From the NCBI RefSeq assembly GCF_900141835.1, contig NZ_FQZD01000022.1, positions 1 through 64,000 of the forward strand: a stretch of 64,000 nt of DNA. Reading direction: 5' to 3'. Positions 1 through 8,075 of this stretch are shown here, one piece after another. Origin of the DNA: Propionispora hippei DSM 15287. Lineage in GTDB: Bacteria > Bacillota > Negativicutes > Propionisporales > Propionisporaceae. The first letter of the stretch is position 1. Every line of letters starts with the position of its first letter. The position numbers were made by a program, and so were the translations under genes. The notes under the pieces are model-generated. The model made no database searches. It was not told where the DNA came from and worked only from the letters and a program-made list of their open reading frames with translations.

Positions 1-141
1 CTGATTAATTCACACTGCGCGTCCTGACGGAGCTTTTTCCGCCTGGCTGCGTCAGCAAACCTTGAAATAGGGGCCGCTATTCCTGCGGTTTTACTTCCTT
101 GCCAGACGAAAAAATCTCTCGCCAAGCCGACAGGTTCATTT
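1..141. repeat. Dispersed intergenic repeat R1, copy 1
   Basis: This stretch matches the reverse complement of 62227-62347 nearly base for base, including a conserved core around GCGCGTCCTGACGGAGCTTT. Copy 1 carries about 20 extra bases near its right end, between TTGCCAGA and CGCCAAGC, which looks like a small internal duplication. There is no open frame of note. It lies just downstream of the ABC-F gene stop and may end that transcript. What it does is unknown. Confidence 0.85.
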
Positions 142-154
142 AATCAGTGGTTAC

Positions 155-1711
155 CTAGACTATTTTCGTAGTCCAGTCCTCCACGTTCCATACATGGGTA
201 ACCCAATCCTCATAAAAGTCAGGTTCGTGCGACACTAACAGCACCGTCCCCTTAAATTCCTTAATTGCCTTTTTCAGTTCCGCTTTGGCCTCCACATCCA
301 AATGGTTGGTCGGTTCGTCCAGCACCAGCCAGTTTACTTCTTTCAGCATCAGCTTGCAGAGCCGTACCTTGGCGCTTTCGCCACCGCTTAGCACCATCAT
401 CTGGCTGGTGATGTGCTCATTGGTCAGACCGCAGCGGGCTAATGCGGCCCGCACTTCAAAGTTGGTCATACCGGGGTACTCGTTCCATATTTCCTCCATC
501 GCCGTATTGGTGTTATTGCGGCTGGATTCCTGTTCAAAATAGCCGGGAAAGAGATAGTCCCCCAGTTCCACCTTGCCGGCAATGGATGGAATTTGCCCGA
601 GCAGCGTCTTTAACAGAGTGGATTTGCCCAGCCCGTTTACGCCCCGGATAGCCACCTTCTGTCCCCGTTCCAGGGTAATATCGACCGGCCGGGTTAACGG
701 CTCGTCATAGCCAAGCACCAGACCGGCGGCTTCCACAATAAACCGTCCCGGCGTCCGGGCTTCCCGGAATTGAAAAGAAGGCTTGGGTTTTTCCCGCGGC
801 TTCTCCAGCATCTCCATCTTGTCCAGCCGTTTCTGCCGGCTGTTGGCCATGCCGCGGGTGGCCACCCGCGCTTTATTGCGGGCGATGAAATCCTCCATCC
901 GCTCCACTTCCTGCTGCTGCCGTTCATACGCCTTCTGCTCCTGGCTTTTCTTCATGGCATACATCTGCTGGAACTGCTCATAATCGCCGGTATAGCGGGT
1001 CAGTACGGTATTTTCCACATGATAAATCACGTTGACCACTTCATTCAGGAACGGAATATCATGGGATACTAAAATAAAGCTGTTCTCATAATTTTTCAGA
1101 TACCGCTTCAGCCATTCAATGTGGTCAACATCCAGATAGTTGGTCGGCTCGTCCAGAATCAGAATGGTCGGATTGGTAAGCAGCAATTTGGTGAGCAGCA
1201 CCTTGGTCCGCTGACCACCGCTCAAATCGGTGACGTCCCGGTCGAGGCCGATATCACCCAGCCCCAGCCCGTTGGCCACCTCTTCAATTTTAGCGTCGAT
1301 CATATAAAAGCCGCCATGCTCCAGCATGTCCTGAATCTCGCCCACATCGGCCATCATTTTATCCAATTCCTCCGACGAGGCTTCACCCATTTTGTCGTAT
1401 AGGCCCAGCATCTCCGCCTCCAGGTCGAACATGCCCTGGAAAGCTTCGCGCAGAATATCGCGGATGGTTTTTCCCTTCACCAACACAGCGTGCTGGTCCA
1501 GATAGCCCACCGTCACCCGGTTGGACCATTCTACCTTGCCTTCATCGGGCGTAAGCTGACCGGTAATAATATTTAAAAAGCTGGATTTTCCTTCTCCATT
1601 GGCTCCGATCAGCCCGACGTGCTCCCCCTTTAACAGCCGGAAAGAAGCATTCGCCAAAATTTGCCGGGCCCCAAAGCCATGGGTAACGTTTTCAACAGTT
1701 AATACGCTCAT
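155..1711 (-). CDS. ABC-F family ATPase (duplicated ATP-binding cassettes)
   Basis: Soluble 518-residue protein with two ABC cassettes and no membrane segment. Cassette 1 has Walker A GANGEGKSS near residue 36 and signature LSGGQ near 165. Cassette 2 has GVNGLGKST near 360 and LSGGE near 445. A charged linker rich in K, R and Q (about 255-320) separates them, as in ABC-F ribosome-associated factors. Family knowledge: ABC-F proteins bind the ribosomal E site and relieve stalling or give antibiotic protection; the YbiT/YkpA-like branch fits best. The ATG follows AGGAGTTTGGTGA at a normal distance. It appears to be a single-gene unit. An antibiotic-resistance role cannot be read from the sequence. 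Confidence 0.93.
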   Translation of the reverse strand: MSVLTVENVTHGFGARQILANASFRLLKGEHVGLIGANGEGKSSFLNIITGQLTPDEGKVEWSNRVTVGYLDQHAVLVKGKTIRDILREAFQGMFDLEAEMLGLYDKMGEASSEELDKMMADVGEIQDMLEHGGFYMIDAKIEEVANGLGLGDIGLDRDVTDLSGGQRTKVLLTKLLLTNPTILILDEPTNYLDVDHIEWLKRYLKNYENSFILVSHDIPFLNEVVNVIYHVENTVLTRYTGDYEQFQQMYAMKKSQEQKAYERQQQEVERMEDFIARNKARVATRGMANSRQKRLDKMEMLEKPREKPKPSFQFREARTPGRFIVEAAGLVLGYDEPLTRPVDITLERGQKVAIRGVNGLGKSTLLKTLLGQIPSIAGKVELGDYLFPGYFEQESSRNNTNTAMEEIWNEYPGMTNFEVRAALARCGLTNEHITSQMMVLSGGESAKVRLCKLMLKEVNWLVLDEPTNHLDVEAKAELKKAIKEFKGTVLLVSHEPDFYEDWVTHVWNVEDWTTKIV

Positions 1712-1837
1712 TCACCAAACTCCTGTCTTCTTTTACAATGCTTTTTTCATTTTAGCGCGAGATCCATAAACCTGTCAAAGAAAATAGTTCCTATTCTGCG
1801 TCACTTAAATCATTCGGAAAGATGGCAAGAATTCTTT

Positions 1838-1930
1838 TGTCCTGCCAGGCGGCGAAGCCGCACACATCGGACATAGTAAGCGACGACAACGAAGCGGGGC
1901 GAAAAAAGACTGCCCGGTTATCCGTGTATT
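1838..1930. repeat. Weak copy of dispersed repeat R2
   Basis: The order of short blocks (CCAGGCGGCGAA, ACATAGTAAGC, GACGACAACGAAG, GCGAAAAAAGACTG) parallels the clearer copies at 15502-15655 and 51785-51935. Similarity is patchy, so this may be a diverged relative. The rest of the 1712-2020 gap shows no gene. Confidence 0.45.
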
Positions 1931-2020
1931 TAGTTGACGCAGAGTACCGGGCGGTAGGAAAACCGTGCCGCCAGCTAGAATGCCCTTAATAGGATTAACA
2001 ATAAAAAGGGAGGCATTCTT

Positions 2021-2440
2021 ATGTTGCAGGATTTAATCGAAGCGGGATTTGGCAATAAAGAGGACCTGAACTGCGCAGAAAAAATTTTATACGGTGCCAA
2101 CGAGGCATACCACCTTGGCCTGAGCCCGGAGGCGCTTAAACTATCCGCCGGCTTTGGCGGCGGCATGGCCATCGGCAGCGTCTGCGGTGCCCTGACGGCA
2201 TCAATCATGGTGCTGAGCCATTTGTTCGTAAAAAACAATGCCCATGCCAGTCCGGTCATTAAGGACTTGTCCCAGGAGCTGTTTGCCGCCTATGAGCAGG
2301 AAATGGGCGATATCCACTGTACGCCCTTAAAGGATAAGCACCGCACGCCGGAATTGAAATGCCATAAGGTCATCGCCAAAGCGGCCGAAATTTTGGATAC
2401 CATTGTCCGGCGGGAACGGGAAAAAGGAACGATGCAATAA
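2021..2440 (+). CDS. C_GCAxxG_C_C family protein
   Basis: Protein of 139 residues. Its centre, GFGGGMAIGSVCGALTAS (about residues 47-64), is the glycine-rich, cysteine-containing segment that defines the C_GCAxxG_C_C family. Further cysteines lie near residue 19 and in the C-terminal third (IHCTP, LKCHK), as is usual for a putative redox or metal-binding helical bundle. The family has no firm biochemical role; some members sit beside redox enzymes. The ATG at 2021 follows AAAGGGAGGCATTCTT, a strong ribosome binding site. It forms a single-gene unit closed by the terminator at 2505-2547. Confidence 0.85.
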   Translation: MLQDLIEAGFGNKEDLNCAEKILYGANEAYHLGLSPEALKLSAGFGGGMAIGSVCGALTASIMVLSHLFVKNNAHASPVIKDLSQELFAAYEQEMGDIHCTPLKDKHRTPELKCHKVIAKAAEILDTIVRREREKGTMQ

Positions 2441-2504
2441 GGGGCCGGACAAAATCCTGTCACCTGTGCTGTTCTCAGTACCGCGGGCCAGTCAGTATAG
2501 TAAA

Positions 2505-2547
2505 AGAGAAGCCTTGCGGTCTATGGCCGACGGCTTCTCTTTCTTTT
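2505..2547 (+). terminator. Rho-independent terminator after the GCAxxG gene
   Basis: AGAGAAGCC pairs with GGCTTCTCT across an 18-base loop and is followed by TTCTTTT on the plus strand. Confidence 0.8.
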
Positions 2548-2634
2548 ACGGGGCAAAATCGAACAGTTCTTTGTCAGCCCTGATTCAATGAATACGGGCA
2601 GCTTATTTCCTGCTGCTTTAAAACTGACAAGCTG

Positions 2635-3918
2635 CTAGTTACCCGCTTGCAGGGCAACGGCTTTAATGACTTTGGCCTTATTTACGTTATAATCATACAG
2701 AGCTTGCGTGTAATTGGTTTTCGCCTGGGTCAGCGCCACCTGGGCGTCAATCACATCAAGGTTGGTCCCGGCACCGGCACCGTATTTCACTTTGGCAATA
2801 CTTAAATCTTCCTCTGCTTTGTTGACCGCTACCTGCGAAGTTTCAATCCGCTCTTTGGCCTCTTGCATGGATGAATAGTTTTGCCGCACTTCCAGTTCGA
2901 TGCTGCTGCGGGTTTGGGCATCCTGTTCCTCGGCTTTGTCCAGCGCCGCCTGGGCACCCTTAACCTGCGCATTAGTCAGACCCGAGTCAAACACATTCCA
3001 GTTGGCGGCTACGCCGACCGACCAGTTTTTATTGTCGCCAGGGAAATCCGAACCGCTCCAACCCTGGCTGCCGCTCATGCTGACCGTAGGTCTGTTGCCG
3101 CTTTTGGCAATCTCAATCCCGGCTTTGCCGGCAGCTATATTGTACTGCGATTGAATAATCTCCGGCCGTTTAGCCAGAGCCATGGCGATGCTGTCATCCA
3201 GTGAGGTGTCGTAGGGCGCATATTGCAGGCTGTCCTTGTATACATGCTCGGTGGCCAGCGGTACGCCAATAATATTGTTCAGACTGGAAACGGCAACGTC
3301 GTAATTATTTTTAGCTTTCGTAAGATTTTGTTTGGCATTGGCCAGCTCCACTTCCGAACGCAATACGTCCGCCTTGGCTACCGTACCAACTTCATATTGA
3401 GCTTGTACCGTTTTCAGGTGCTCCTCCAGACTGGTCACGGTTTCTTCGTTTACCTGGACCAGATTTTGCGATTGCAATACGGTATAGTAAGCAGTGGCCG
3501 CATCGAGCCGCAGCTGTTCCTGGGCCTTGACTACTCCTTGCTGCGCTGATTCGGCGTTAATTTTAGCCTGATCAATCGTGTTTTCCAACTTGCCGCCTGT
3601 GTATAACGGCATGCTCAGTTTCAAAGATGTACTAAAGCTGTCGCCCACCTGCCCAGCAGGGGTGTCGCCATGTGTTCCGGAAGTACCTAAACTCAGTGAT
3701 GGCATTTTGCCTGCTTTGGCTTGATCGATTCCATAACCGGCTTTCTCCTGATCTTTTACGGCCATCTTTATGGAAGGGTTATTCTGTAGAGCCATCGCAA
3801 TACTGTCATCTAAAGAGAGTTCAGTTGAATCCGCGAATGCAGTGGCGGCAGACAGCATTATAACACTGCTGCTAAGCGCTGCAACCAAATAATTCTTCCA
3901 AACCCTTTGCTTTGCCAT
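2635..3918 (-). CDS. tolC: TolC-family outer membrane efflux protein
   Basis: Protein of 427 residues with an N-terminal signal peptide ending in ATAFA. Two homologous halves each begin with a LDDSIAMAL motif (about residues 36 and 240) and continue into long alanine- and glutamine-rich coiled-coil helices, the classic TolC/OEP internal duplication. It forms the outer-membrane exit duct for tripartite pumps and so indicates a cell with two membranes. No inner-membrane partner is adjacent. Likely clients in this window are the EmrAB-like and HlyD/ABC-2 systems (inference). The ATG follows GGAGCAAGAAAA. Transcription starts behind the palindromic operator at 3945-3962. Confidence 0.93.
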   Translation of the reverse strand: MAKQRVWKNYLVAALSSSVIMLSAATAFADSTELSLDDSIAMALQNNPSIKMAVKDQEKAGYGIDQAKAGKMPSLSLGTSGTHGDTPAGQVGDSFSTSLKLSMPLYTGGKLENTIDQAKINAESAQQGVVKAQEQLRLDAATAYYTVLQSQNLVQVNEETVTSLEEHLKTVQAQYEVGTVAKADVLRSEVELANAKQNLTKAKNNYDVAVSSLNNIIGVPLATEHVYKDSLQYAPYDTSLDDSIAMALAKRPEIIQSQYNIAAGKAGIEIAKSGNRPTVSMSGSQGWSGSDFPGDNKNWSVGVAANWNVFDSGLTNAQVKGAQAALDKAEEQDAQTRSSIELEVRQNYSSMQEAKERIETSQVAVNKAEEDLSIAKVKYGAGAGTNLDVIDAQVALTQAKTNYTQALYDYNVNKAKVIKAVALQAGN

Positions 3919-3944
3919 TTTTCTTGCTCCTTTGCACTATTTTA

Positions 3945-3992
3945 TGACCGACTAGTCAGTCAAATCATATCATATTTTTGTTTTATTGACAA
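3945..3992 (-). promoter_or_regulatory. tolC promoter with TetR/AcrR-type operator
   Basis: On the minus strand TTGTCA (3987-3992), 17 bases and TATGAT (3964-3969) form a sigma-70 promoter. Directly downstream, over the expected start point, lies TGACTGACTAGTCGGTCA (3945-3962), a near-perfect inverted repeat with one mismatch, of the type bound by AcrR/TetR repressors. No TetR gene is adjacent. The repressor may be one of those at 15665, 46328 or 50603, or lie elsewhere. Confidence 0.75.
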
Positions 3993-4050
3993 CTTGTTCT
4001 GTAAACTAAATAGCCCTTTAGGGTTGGCAAAGAATAGAAACGCCGGACAT

Positions 4051-4086
4051 AAAAAAACCGAACCCCGCATTCGCATGCTGGTCCGG
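4051..4086 (-). terminator. Terminator of the SAM-riboswitch small-ORF unit
   Basis: On the minus strand CCGGACC pairs with GGTTCGG around a loop, followed by seven T. It starts 18 bases after the stop codon of the 55-codon ORF, which supports that ORF being a complete transcription unit. Confidence 0.8.
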
Positions 4087-4104
4087 TTGATCTGCGGTTT
4101 TCTA

Positions 4105-4272
4105 TTAGATTCCATCGCCATACATGCATTCCTCCTCTAAAAATCGAATCATGTGCTCAAACTTGATTACGTTGCCATTCCGGATAGTCATATTTACCTC
4201 ACTGACCCCTTCCTTACGGGCTTTGCCATAAGGCTCCGGTGTTTCTTTTTTCGCCGCTGCCTGTTTAACCAT
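4105..4272 (-). CDS. Small protein (55 aa) under SAM-I riboswitch control
   Basis: A 55-codon frame runs from ATG at 4272 to TAA at 4105. It is charged at its N terminus (MVKQAAAKKETPEPYG) and carries VNMTIRNGNVIKFEHMIRF near the middle. The latter resembles the short beta-strand pattern of YezD/DUF2292 small proteins, which I recall occurring with sulfur genes; this assignment is tentative. GGGAGGATG lies about 12 bases upstream of the start, slightly far for a ribosome binding site. It sits between a SAM-I riboswitch with terminator (4391-4528) and an intrinsic terminator (4051-4086). Expression is therefore expected when S-adenosylmethionine is low. No other gene fits this unit. Confidence 0.6.
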   Translation of the reverse strand: MVKQAAAKKETPEPYGKARKEGVSEVNMTIRNGNVIKFEHMIRFLEEECMYGDGI

Positions 4273-4390
4273 CTATACAGTCATCCTCCCTGCCCTGCCG
4301 GGCAAACACTAAGCGTAAGCCACCCAGCCTAAGCCGCCTTACACGGCTTTAGCTCATCCGCCGCAAACAATCCGCCTGTTACAGCATACA

Positions 4391-4418
4391 AAAAAAACCC
4401 TTTCGAGGAAAGGGTTTT
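4391..4418 (-). terminator. Expression-platform terminator of the SAM-I riboswitch
   Basis: On the minus strand AAAACCCTTTC pairs with GAAAGGGTTTT and runs into eight T. It lies immediately 3' of the aptamer P1 helix, the standard layout of a transcription-terminating S-box leader. Confidence 0.85.
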
Positions 4419-4426
4419 ATACTTTC

Positions 4427-4528
4427 CTCTTATCTTTCAGGATTTCTCCTGCTGGAATTAGCACCACTGCATTGCTGCGGGTTGCCGGGTGTCATCGGGC
4501 CAGTCCCTCGACCACTCTGGATAAGAGC
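4427..4528 (-). ncRNA. SAM-I (S-box) riboswitch
   Basis: The minus strand reads CTCTTATCCAGAG, then GGTCGAGGGACTGGCCCGATG, then ACCCGGCAACC, and later GGTGCTAATTCCAGCAG and TGAAAGATAAGAG. These are the conserved S-box blocks in order, and P1 is formed by CTCTTATC with GATAAGAG. S-box RNAs bind S-adenosylmethionine and promote termination. The controlled gene is only the 55-codon ORF at 4105-4272, not a recognisable methionine-pathway enzyme. TolC lies further downstream beyond a terminator and its own promoter. Confidence 0.95.
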
Positions 4529-4692
4529 TTACGTTTTATTTTGTTGTTATCTATTTTACCGCGAGAACGTTATCCTGTCAATAAAAAATACCGGCGCCAA
4601 CCGGCGACCGGCAGCAGGAATTTTTCTCTTGGCCTATAATCTTTGTAGCATATGTCTGTTATATCATTATATCCGTTAAGGGGGATCTGATT

Positions 4693-5007
4693 ATGAGTGA
4701 ATTCAATCAAGTGAGCATAGTAAAAGAAGCCAACATCTATTTTGACGGCAACGTAACCAGCCGCACTGTTTTATTTGCCGACGGCACTAAAAAGACGCTG
4801 GGCATCATGCTGCCCGGCGAATATGAATTTGGCACGGCGGCGGCTGAAGTTATGGAAATCCTTGCCGGTGAACTGACCGTCCTGTTGCCCGGCGAAACCG
4901 AGTGGAAGCAGTTTACCGCCAACACAACCTTTCAGGTGCCGGCCAATTCCAGCTTCCGCCTGAAAGTGACCCAAGTAACCGACTATTGCTGCTCCTACCT
5001 GCCCTAA
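4693..5007 (+). CDS. ppnP: Pyrimidine/purine nucleoside phosphorylase, cupin-type
   Basis: Protein of 104 residues, matching the usual length of the PpnP (YaiE, DUF1255) family. Recognisable segments are [19 protein letters not shown] near the start, [17 protein letters not shown] in the centre and the LPGETEWK...F.VPANSSF block near the end. PpnP is a small cupin-fold enzyme that phosphorolyses several nucleosides to base and ribose 1-phosphate. The start follows AAGGGGGATCTGATT. It is monocistronic and closed by a strong terminator at 5046-5086. Confidence 0.92.
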   Translation: MSEFNQVSIVKEANIYFDGNVTSRTVLFADGTKKTLGIMLPGEYEFGTAAAEVMEILAGELTVLLPGETEWKQFTANTTFQVPANSSFRLKVTQVTDYCCSYLP

Positions 5008-5045
5008 CCGGGAGACGAATATTAAGCAAAATAAACTAAGATAAA

Positions 5046-5086
5046 CGATATGGCTGAACACCACCAGGGTTCAGCCATATCGTTTT
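5046..5086 (+). terminator. Terminator after ppnP
   Basis: CGATATGGCTGAAC pairs with GTTCAGCCATATCG around a 9-base loop and is followed by TTTT. The stem is symmetric enough to serve the convergent small gene at 5085-5270 as well. Confidence 0.85.
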
Positions 5087-5270
5087 ACTCGTCCTGTTTT
5101 TTCTTATTTTGAGTTTTTTCCTGCTGACATTGATAGATAAACGTATTAAAAGCATCCACCGTCTCCACCGGCGGTTGAGCGGCAGGGTCCATTTTCTTAA
5201 TTTTATAAGTTAGCTTGCTTTCCTTATTTTCTTTTTTAGTCACACCTAACACCCCAAATATCGCTATCAT
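5085..5270 (-). CDS. Hypothetical small protein (61 aa)
   Basis: An unrecognised frame of 61 codons. After a hydrophobic start (MIAIFGVLGV) it is lysine-rich, contains KMDPAAQPPVETVDAFNTF, and ends in a basic tail. The middle does not look like random translation, but the ribosome binding site (TTGAGAG) is weak. The ATG at 5270 is used only because no better one is seen. It converges on ppnP and shares the terminator region. The gene may be real; no function is offered. Confidence 0.4.
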   Translation of the reverse strand: MIAIFGVLGVTKKENKESKLTYKIKKMDPAAQPPVETVDAFNTFIYQCQQEKTQNKKKQDE

Positions 5271-5379
5271 CTCTCAATAATGGCTAATATTTCTTCTACT
5301 ATATCGTTTTATGATTATAAATTATATTGCGTTTTCCGCTAAATGTAAACGGTATGTAGTAAGAAAAACAATAAATTCC

Positions 5380-7173
5380 TCACATTACCTGTCGTAATAT
5401 GTTAAGTACCATATCTACCCGGTTAAAAGGGGTGATAAAGTAGAAGCCGTCGACGAAAGGCTTAATTTTCCGGGCAAGCTCCATCGCCAGTTGAATACCG
5501 GCCGTTTCAGCCTGGGCGCGGTCCATGGCCGGGGTAAACCGCCGGATATGCTCTTCCGGTATGGAAATACCCGGAATCTCGTTATTTAAAAACATGGCAT
5601 TCCGGTAGCTGACCAGCGGCATAATGCCTCCCAGGATTTTCGTAGCGCCGGCCCGCTTAACCTCCGGCAAAAAGGCAATGACTTCATCGGCGAAAATTGG
5701 CTGCGTCAAAAAAAAGGCAGCGCCCCGTTCGGCCTTTTTGGCCATCCTGCCAAGTTCAACCCGCTTATTGGCTACATTCAGATTGAGCGCTCCGCCAACA
5801 TAAAAGGGATCCTCCTTAAACAGCTCACGGTTCATTTCAGCGATTAGTTCCATAAAGCTAAGGGATGTCCGGTTGAACACACTTTTTATTTCGTTTTTGT
5901 CGGCACTGGCAATCGCATCGCCCGTAACCGCCAGAACATTGCGCAGGTTTTCAATATGTCCGGCCAGCAGACTGGATTTTAGAGCATTGACATTCTTATC
6001 CCGGCAGCAGATATGGGGCATCGTAGCAATGCCCGCCTCCCGCTGGATTTTGGCGGCCAGCATCACCGAATCCACCCTGGCTTTAGCCATGGGGGAATCG
6101 GCCACCGTGATTAGATCAACTCCGGCTTCACGGCAAAGGTGGGCGTTATGCAAAATTTTATCAACTGAGGTGTCAAAGGGCGGGTCCAACTCCACGGCAA
6201 CTACGAATTCGCCACGCGACAGTTTGTCACGCAACCGGTTAGGCGCAGCCTTGACCGGGAGCACCTCCCGCACCGACACCGGCCTGTCTTCCACCGGCGA
6301 AACGGCCGACTGATTCAGCCGCTGAGCCGTCTTTCTAATATGTTCCGGCGTTGTACCGCAGCAGCCGCCTAAAATCCGTACGCCCAAAGCACTGATTTGT
6401 TCCATGACTTCGGCAAAGTAATCGGGATTCTGGGCATACACCGTACGTTCATTGACAATCTCCGGATAGCCGGCATTAGGCAGGACTGAGACAATATCGC
6501 CGCGATCGCGTCCGGTCAGGTTCTTCAGCGCATTATATAAATGCGTCGGCCCAACGCCGCAGTTAAACCCGTAGGCGTCAATAGCGGCAATCTGTTTAAC
6601 CTCCCGGACAATCCGTTCGTTACTGATGCCCCGGCGGGTAAAACCGTCCGGCGTAGTGGCAAACTGGGTCCAGATAAAGGCTTCCGGCCGCTGCCGCTTG
6701 ATATAAGCGGCCACCTCAGCCAGATAGTCGGTGCTGCTAAAGGTCTCAAAGACAAACAGGTCAGCACCTTCCGCTAAAAAGGTATCGGCCAGGAACAGAT
6801 ATTCCGCTAAAATCCGGCTGCGATCCCCCTCGGCCGTGCCGGAAACAATTTCGGGGACCGGACCGATGTCGGCAGCCACCCAGACGTTCTTCCCGGCGGC
6901 TGCCTGCCGGGCAATATGATACCCGGCCTTGATGATTTCTTTCACTTCTTCCTGAGGCAATTGCAGCGAAAAAGAATTGGCGGAAAACGTATTGGTCCGG
7001 ATCAGCCTGGCGCCGGCCTCGATATACTGGCAATGGATAGCTTGAATCTGAGCCGGTTCGGTCAGATTGGCCAGTTCGGCGAAGACGGTATCACGGCCGG
7101 TTAGAGCCGCATAGTAGGTTCCCATTGCCCCGTCGACCAGGACGCTGTGTTTCTGTAAATATGCCTTAAACAA
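5380..7173 (-). CDS. Bifunctional homocysteine S-methyltransferase / 5,10-methylenetetrahydrofolate reductase
   Basis: About 597 residues in two domains. Residues 1-300 are a Pfam S-methyl_trans barrel with the zinc cysteines in FNCGVGP and in GGCCGTTPEH. Residues about 310-590 are a FAD-dependent methylenetetrahydrofolate reductase barrel (VELDPPFDTSVDKIL, LAVTGDAIAS, FFLTQPIF). The order matches Bacillus YitJ. It would make methyl-THF and transfer methyl groups to homocysteine, giving methionine. Two TTG starts are possible: 7182 touches the AAGGGG ribosome binding site, whereas 7173 sits 9 bases from it and is preferred. It follows ribU by under 40 bases, so the upstream FMN riboswitch probably governs this flavoenzyme too. 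No S-box is adjacent. Confidence 0.9.
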   Translation of the reverse strand: MFKAYLQKHSVLVDGAMGTYYAALTGRDTVFAELANLTEPAQIQAIHCQYIEAGARLIRTNTFSANSFSLQLPQEEVKEIIKAGYHIARQAAAGKNVWVAADIGPVPEIVSGTAEGDRSRILAEYLFLADTFLAEGADLFVFETFSSTDYLAEVAAYIKRQRPEAFIWTQFATTPDGFTRRGISNERIVREVKQIAAIDAYGFNCGVGPTHLYNALKNLTGRDRGDIVSVLPNAGYPEIVNERTVYAQNPDYFAEVMEQISALGVRILGGCCGTTPEHIRKTAQRLNQSAVSPVEDRPVSVREVLPVKAAPNRLRDKLSRGEFVVAVELDPPFDTSVDKILHNAHLCREAGVDLITVADSPMAKARVDSVMLAAKIQREAGIATMPHICCRDKNVNALKSSLLAGHIENLRNVLAVTGDAIASADKNEIKSVFNRTSLSFMELIAEMNRELFKEDPFYVGGALNLNVANKRVELGRMAKKAERGAAFFLTQPIFADEVIAFLPEVKRAGATKILGGIMPLVSYRNAMFLNNEIPGISIPEEHIRRFTPAMDRAQAETAGIQLAMELARKIKPFVDGFYFITPFNRVDMVLNILRQVM

Positions 7174-7210
7174 ATGATACAACCCCTTATTCTAAGTCAA
7201 CAGCCTGTGG

Positions 7211-7792
7211 CTAGCCTTCATGCAGCAGCGGCAATACCTTACGGTAAAGCAGCAGGGTAAATACGGCAATCACAAGGCCCTTAATGGCGTTAAACGGCGC
7301 AATCGCCAGGGTAACAAAGGTTTTTAAATCAACAATATGCGGATTGGCCGCCGACCCCATGGCGATGACTTGTTCCAGTGGAAAATGCAGCACCGCCTCA
7401 TACAACGGGATCAAGACAAAATAGTTAAGTAACGAAGCCGCCGCCACCATGGTTACCGAACCGGCCGCCAGCGCCAGCAGGGCTCCCTGGTAGCAGCTAT
7501 GCCGGCGATAAACCAGTCCGGCCGGGACTAAAAAGGCTACGCCCACCAGAAAGTTGGCCAGTTCGCCGATACCGGCCGTCTGGGTTCCTGCAATGTGGAG
7601 CATATTTTTGATCAAATCGACCAGCACACCGGCCACCGGTCCCAGAGAAAAAACAGCAATGACCGCCGGCAATTCGCTGATATCCAGTTTCAAAAAGGCC
7701 GGCAACATCGGAACAGGCACCTCAAAAAACATCAGCAAAGTGGCCACCGCTGCCAATAGACCAATCTTTGCCAGATACTGGGTCTTATACAT
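7211..7792 (-). CDS. ribU: Riboflavin ECF transporter S component
   Basis: Protein of 193 residues with about six membrane helices and the family pattern MLPAFLKLDISELPAVIAVF followed by GPVAGVLVDLIKN. RibU binds riboflavin in the membrane and uses the shared ECF energising module, not encoded here. The ATG at 7792 follows GGGAGGACTTGTC. An upstream in-frame ATG would lie inside the riboswitch and is rejected. The leader holds an FMN riboswitch and terminator, as is usual for ribU in Firmicutes. The methyltransferase/MTHFR gene follows directly. Confidence 0.93.
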   Translation of the reverse strand: MYKTQYLAKIGLLAAVATLLMFFEVPVPMLPAFLKLDISELPAVIAVFSLGPVAGVLVDLIKNMLHIAGTQTAGIGELANFLVGVAFLVPAGLVYRRHSCYQGALLALAAGSVTMVAAASLLNYFVLIPLYEAVLHFPLEQVIAMGSAANPHIVDLKTFVTLAIAPFNAIKGLVIAVFTLLLYRKVLPLLHEG

Positions 7793-7816
7793 GACAAGTC
7801 CTCCCTCTCTCCGGGA

Positions 7817-7845
7817 AAAGCAAAAGCCCGGAAAATCTCCGGGCT
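7817..7845 (-). terminator. Expression-platform terminator of the FMN riboswitch
   Basis: On the minus strand AGCCCGG pairs with CCGGGCT and runs into TTTGCTTTT, between the aptamer and the ribU start. Confidence 0.85.
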
Positions 7846-7865
7846 GAAAAGATCCTCTTTTATCT

Positions 7866-8033
7866 TCTTTCATCCAGACTGTACTGTCGGCCTTGGAATC
7901 ACACCAAGTCTGCCTTATATTACTCTCCCATGAAAACCATCACGCTTTATGGGAAAGTAGTATTACGGCTCGTGGGCTTGCAGCGAAAAAAACTGCTTAC
8001 CACCGGTTGGGAATTTCACCCTGCCCCGAAGAT
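7866..8033 (-). ncRNA. FMN riboswitch (RFN element)
   Basis: The minus strand contains the RFN blocks in order: TCTTCGGGGCAGGGTGAAAT, CCCAACCGGTGGTAA, GCCCACGAGCC, GGCAGACTTGGTGTGATTCC, and GGCCGACAGTACAGTCTGGAT followed by GAAAGAAGA. TCTTC at the 5' end pairs with GAAGA at the 3' end as P1. FMN binding is known to favour termination, shutting off the unit. The genes controlled are ribU and probably the MTHFR fusion. Confidence 0.97.
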
Positions 8034-8075
8034 ATCGTTTTATTTTTTTTATCATATCAGATTTGCCACCAATAC

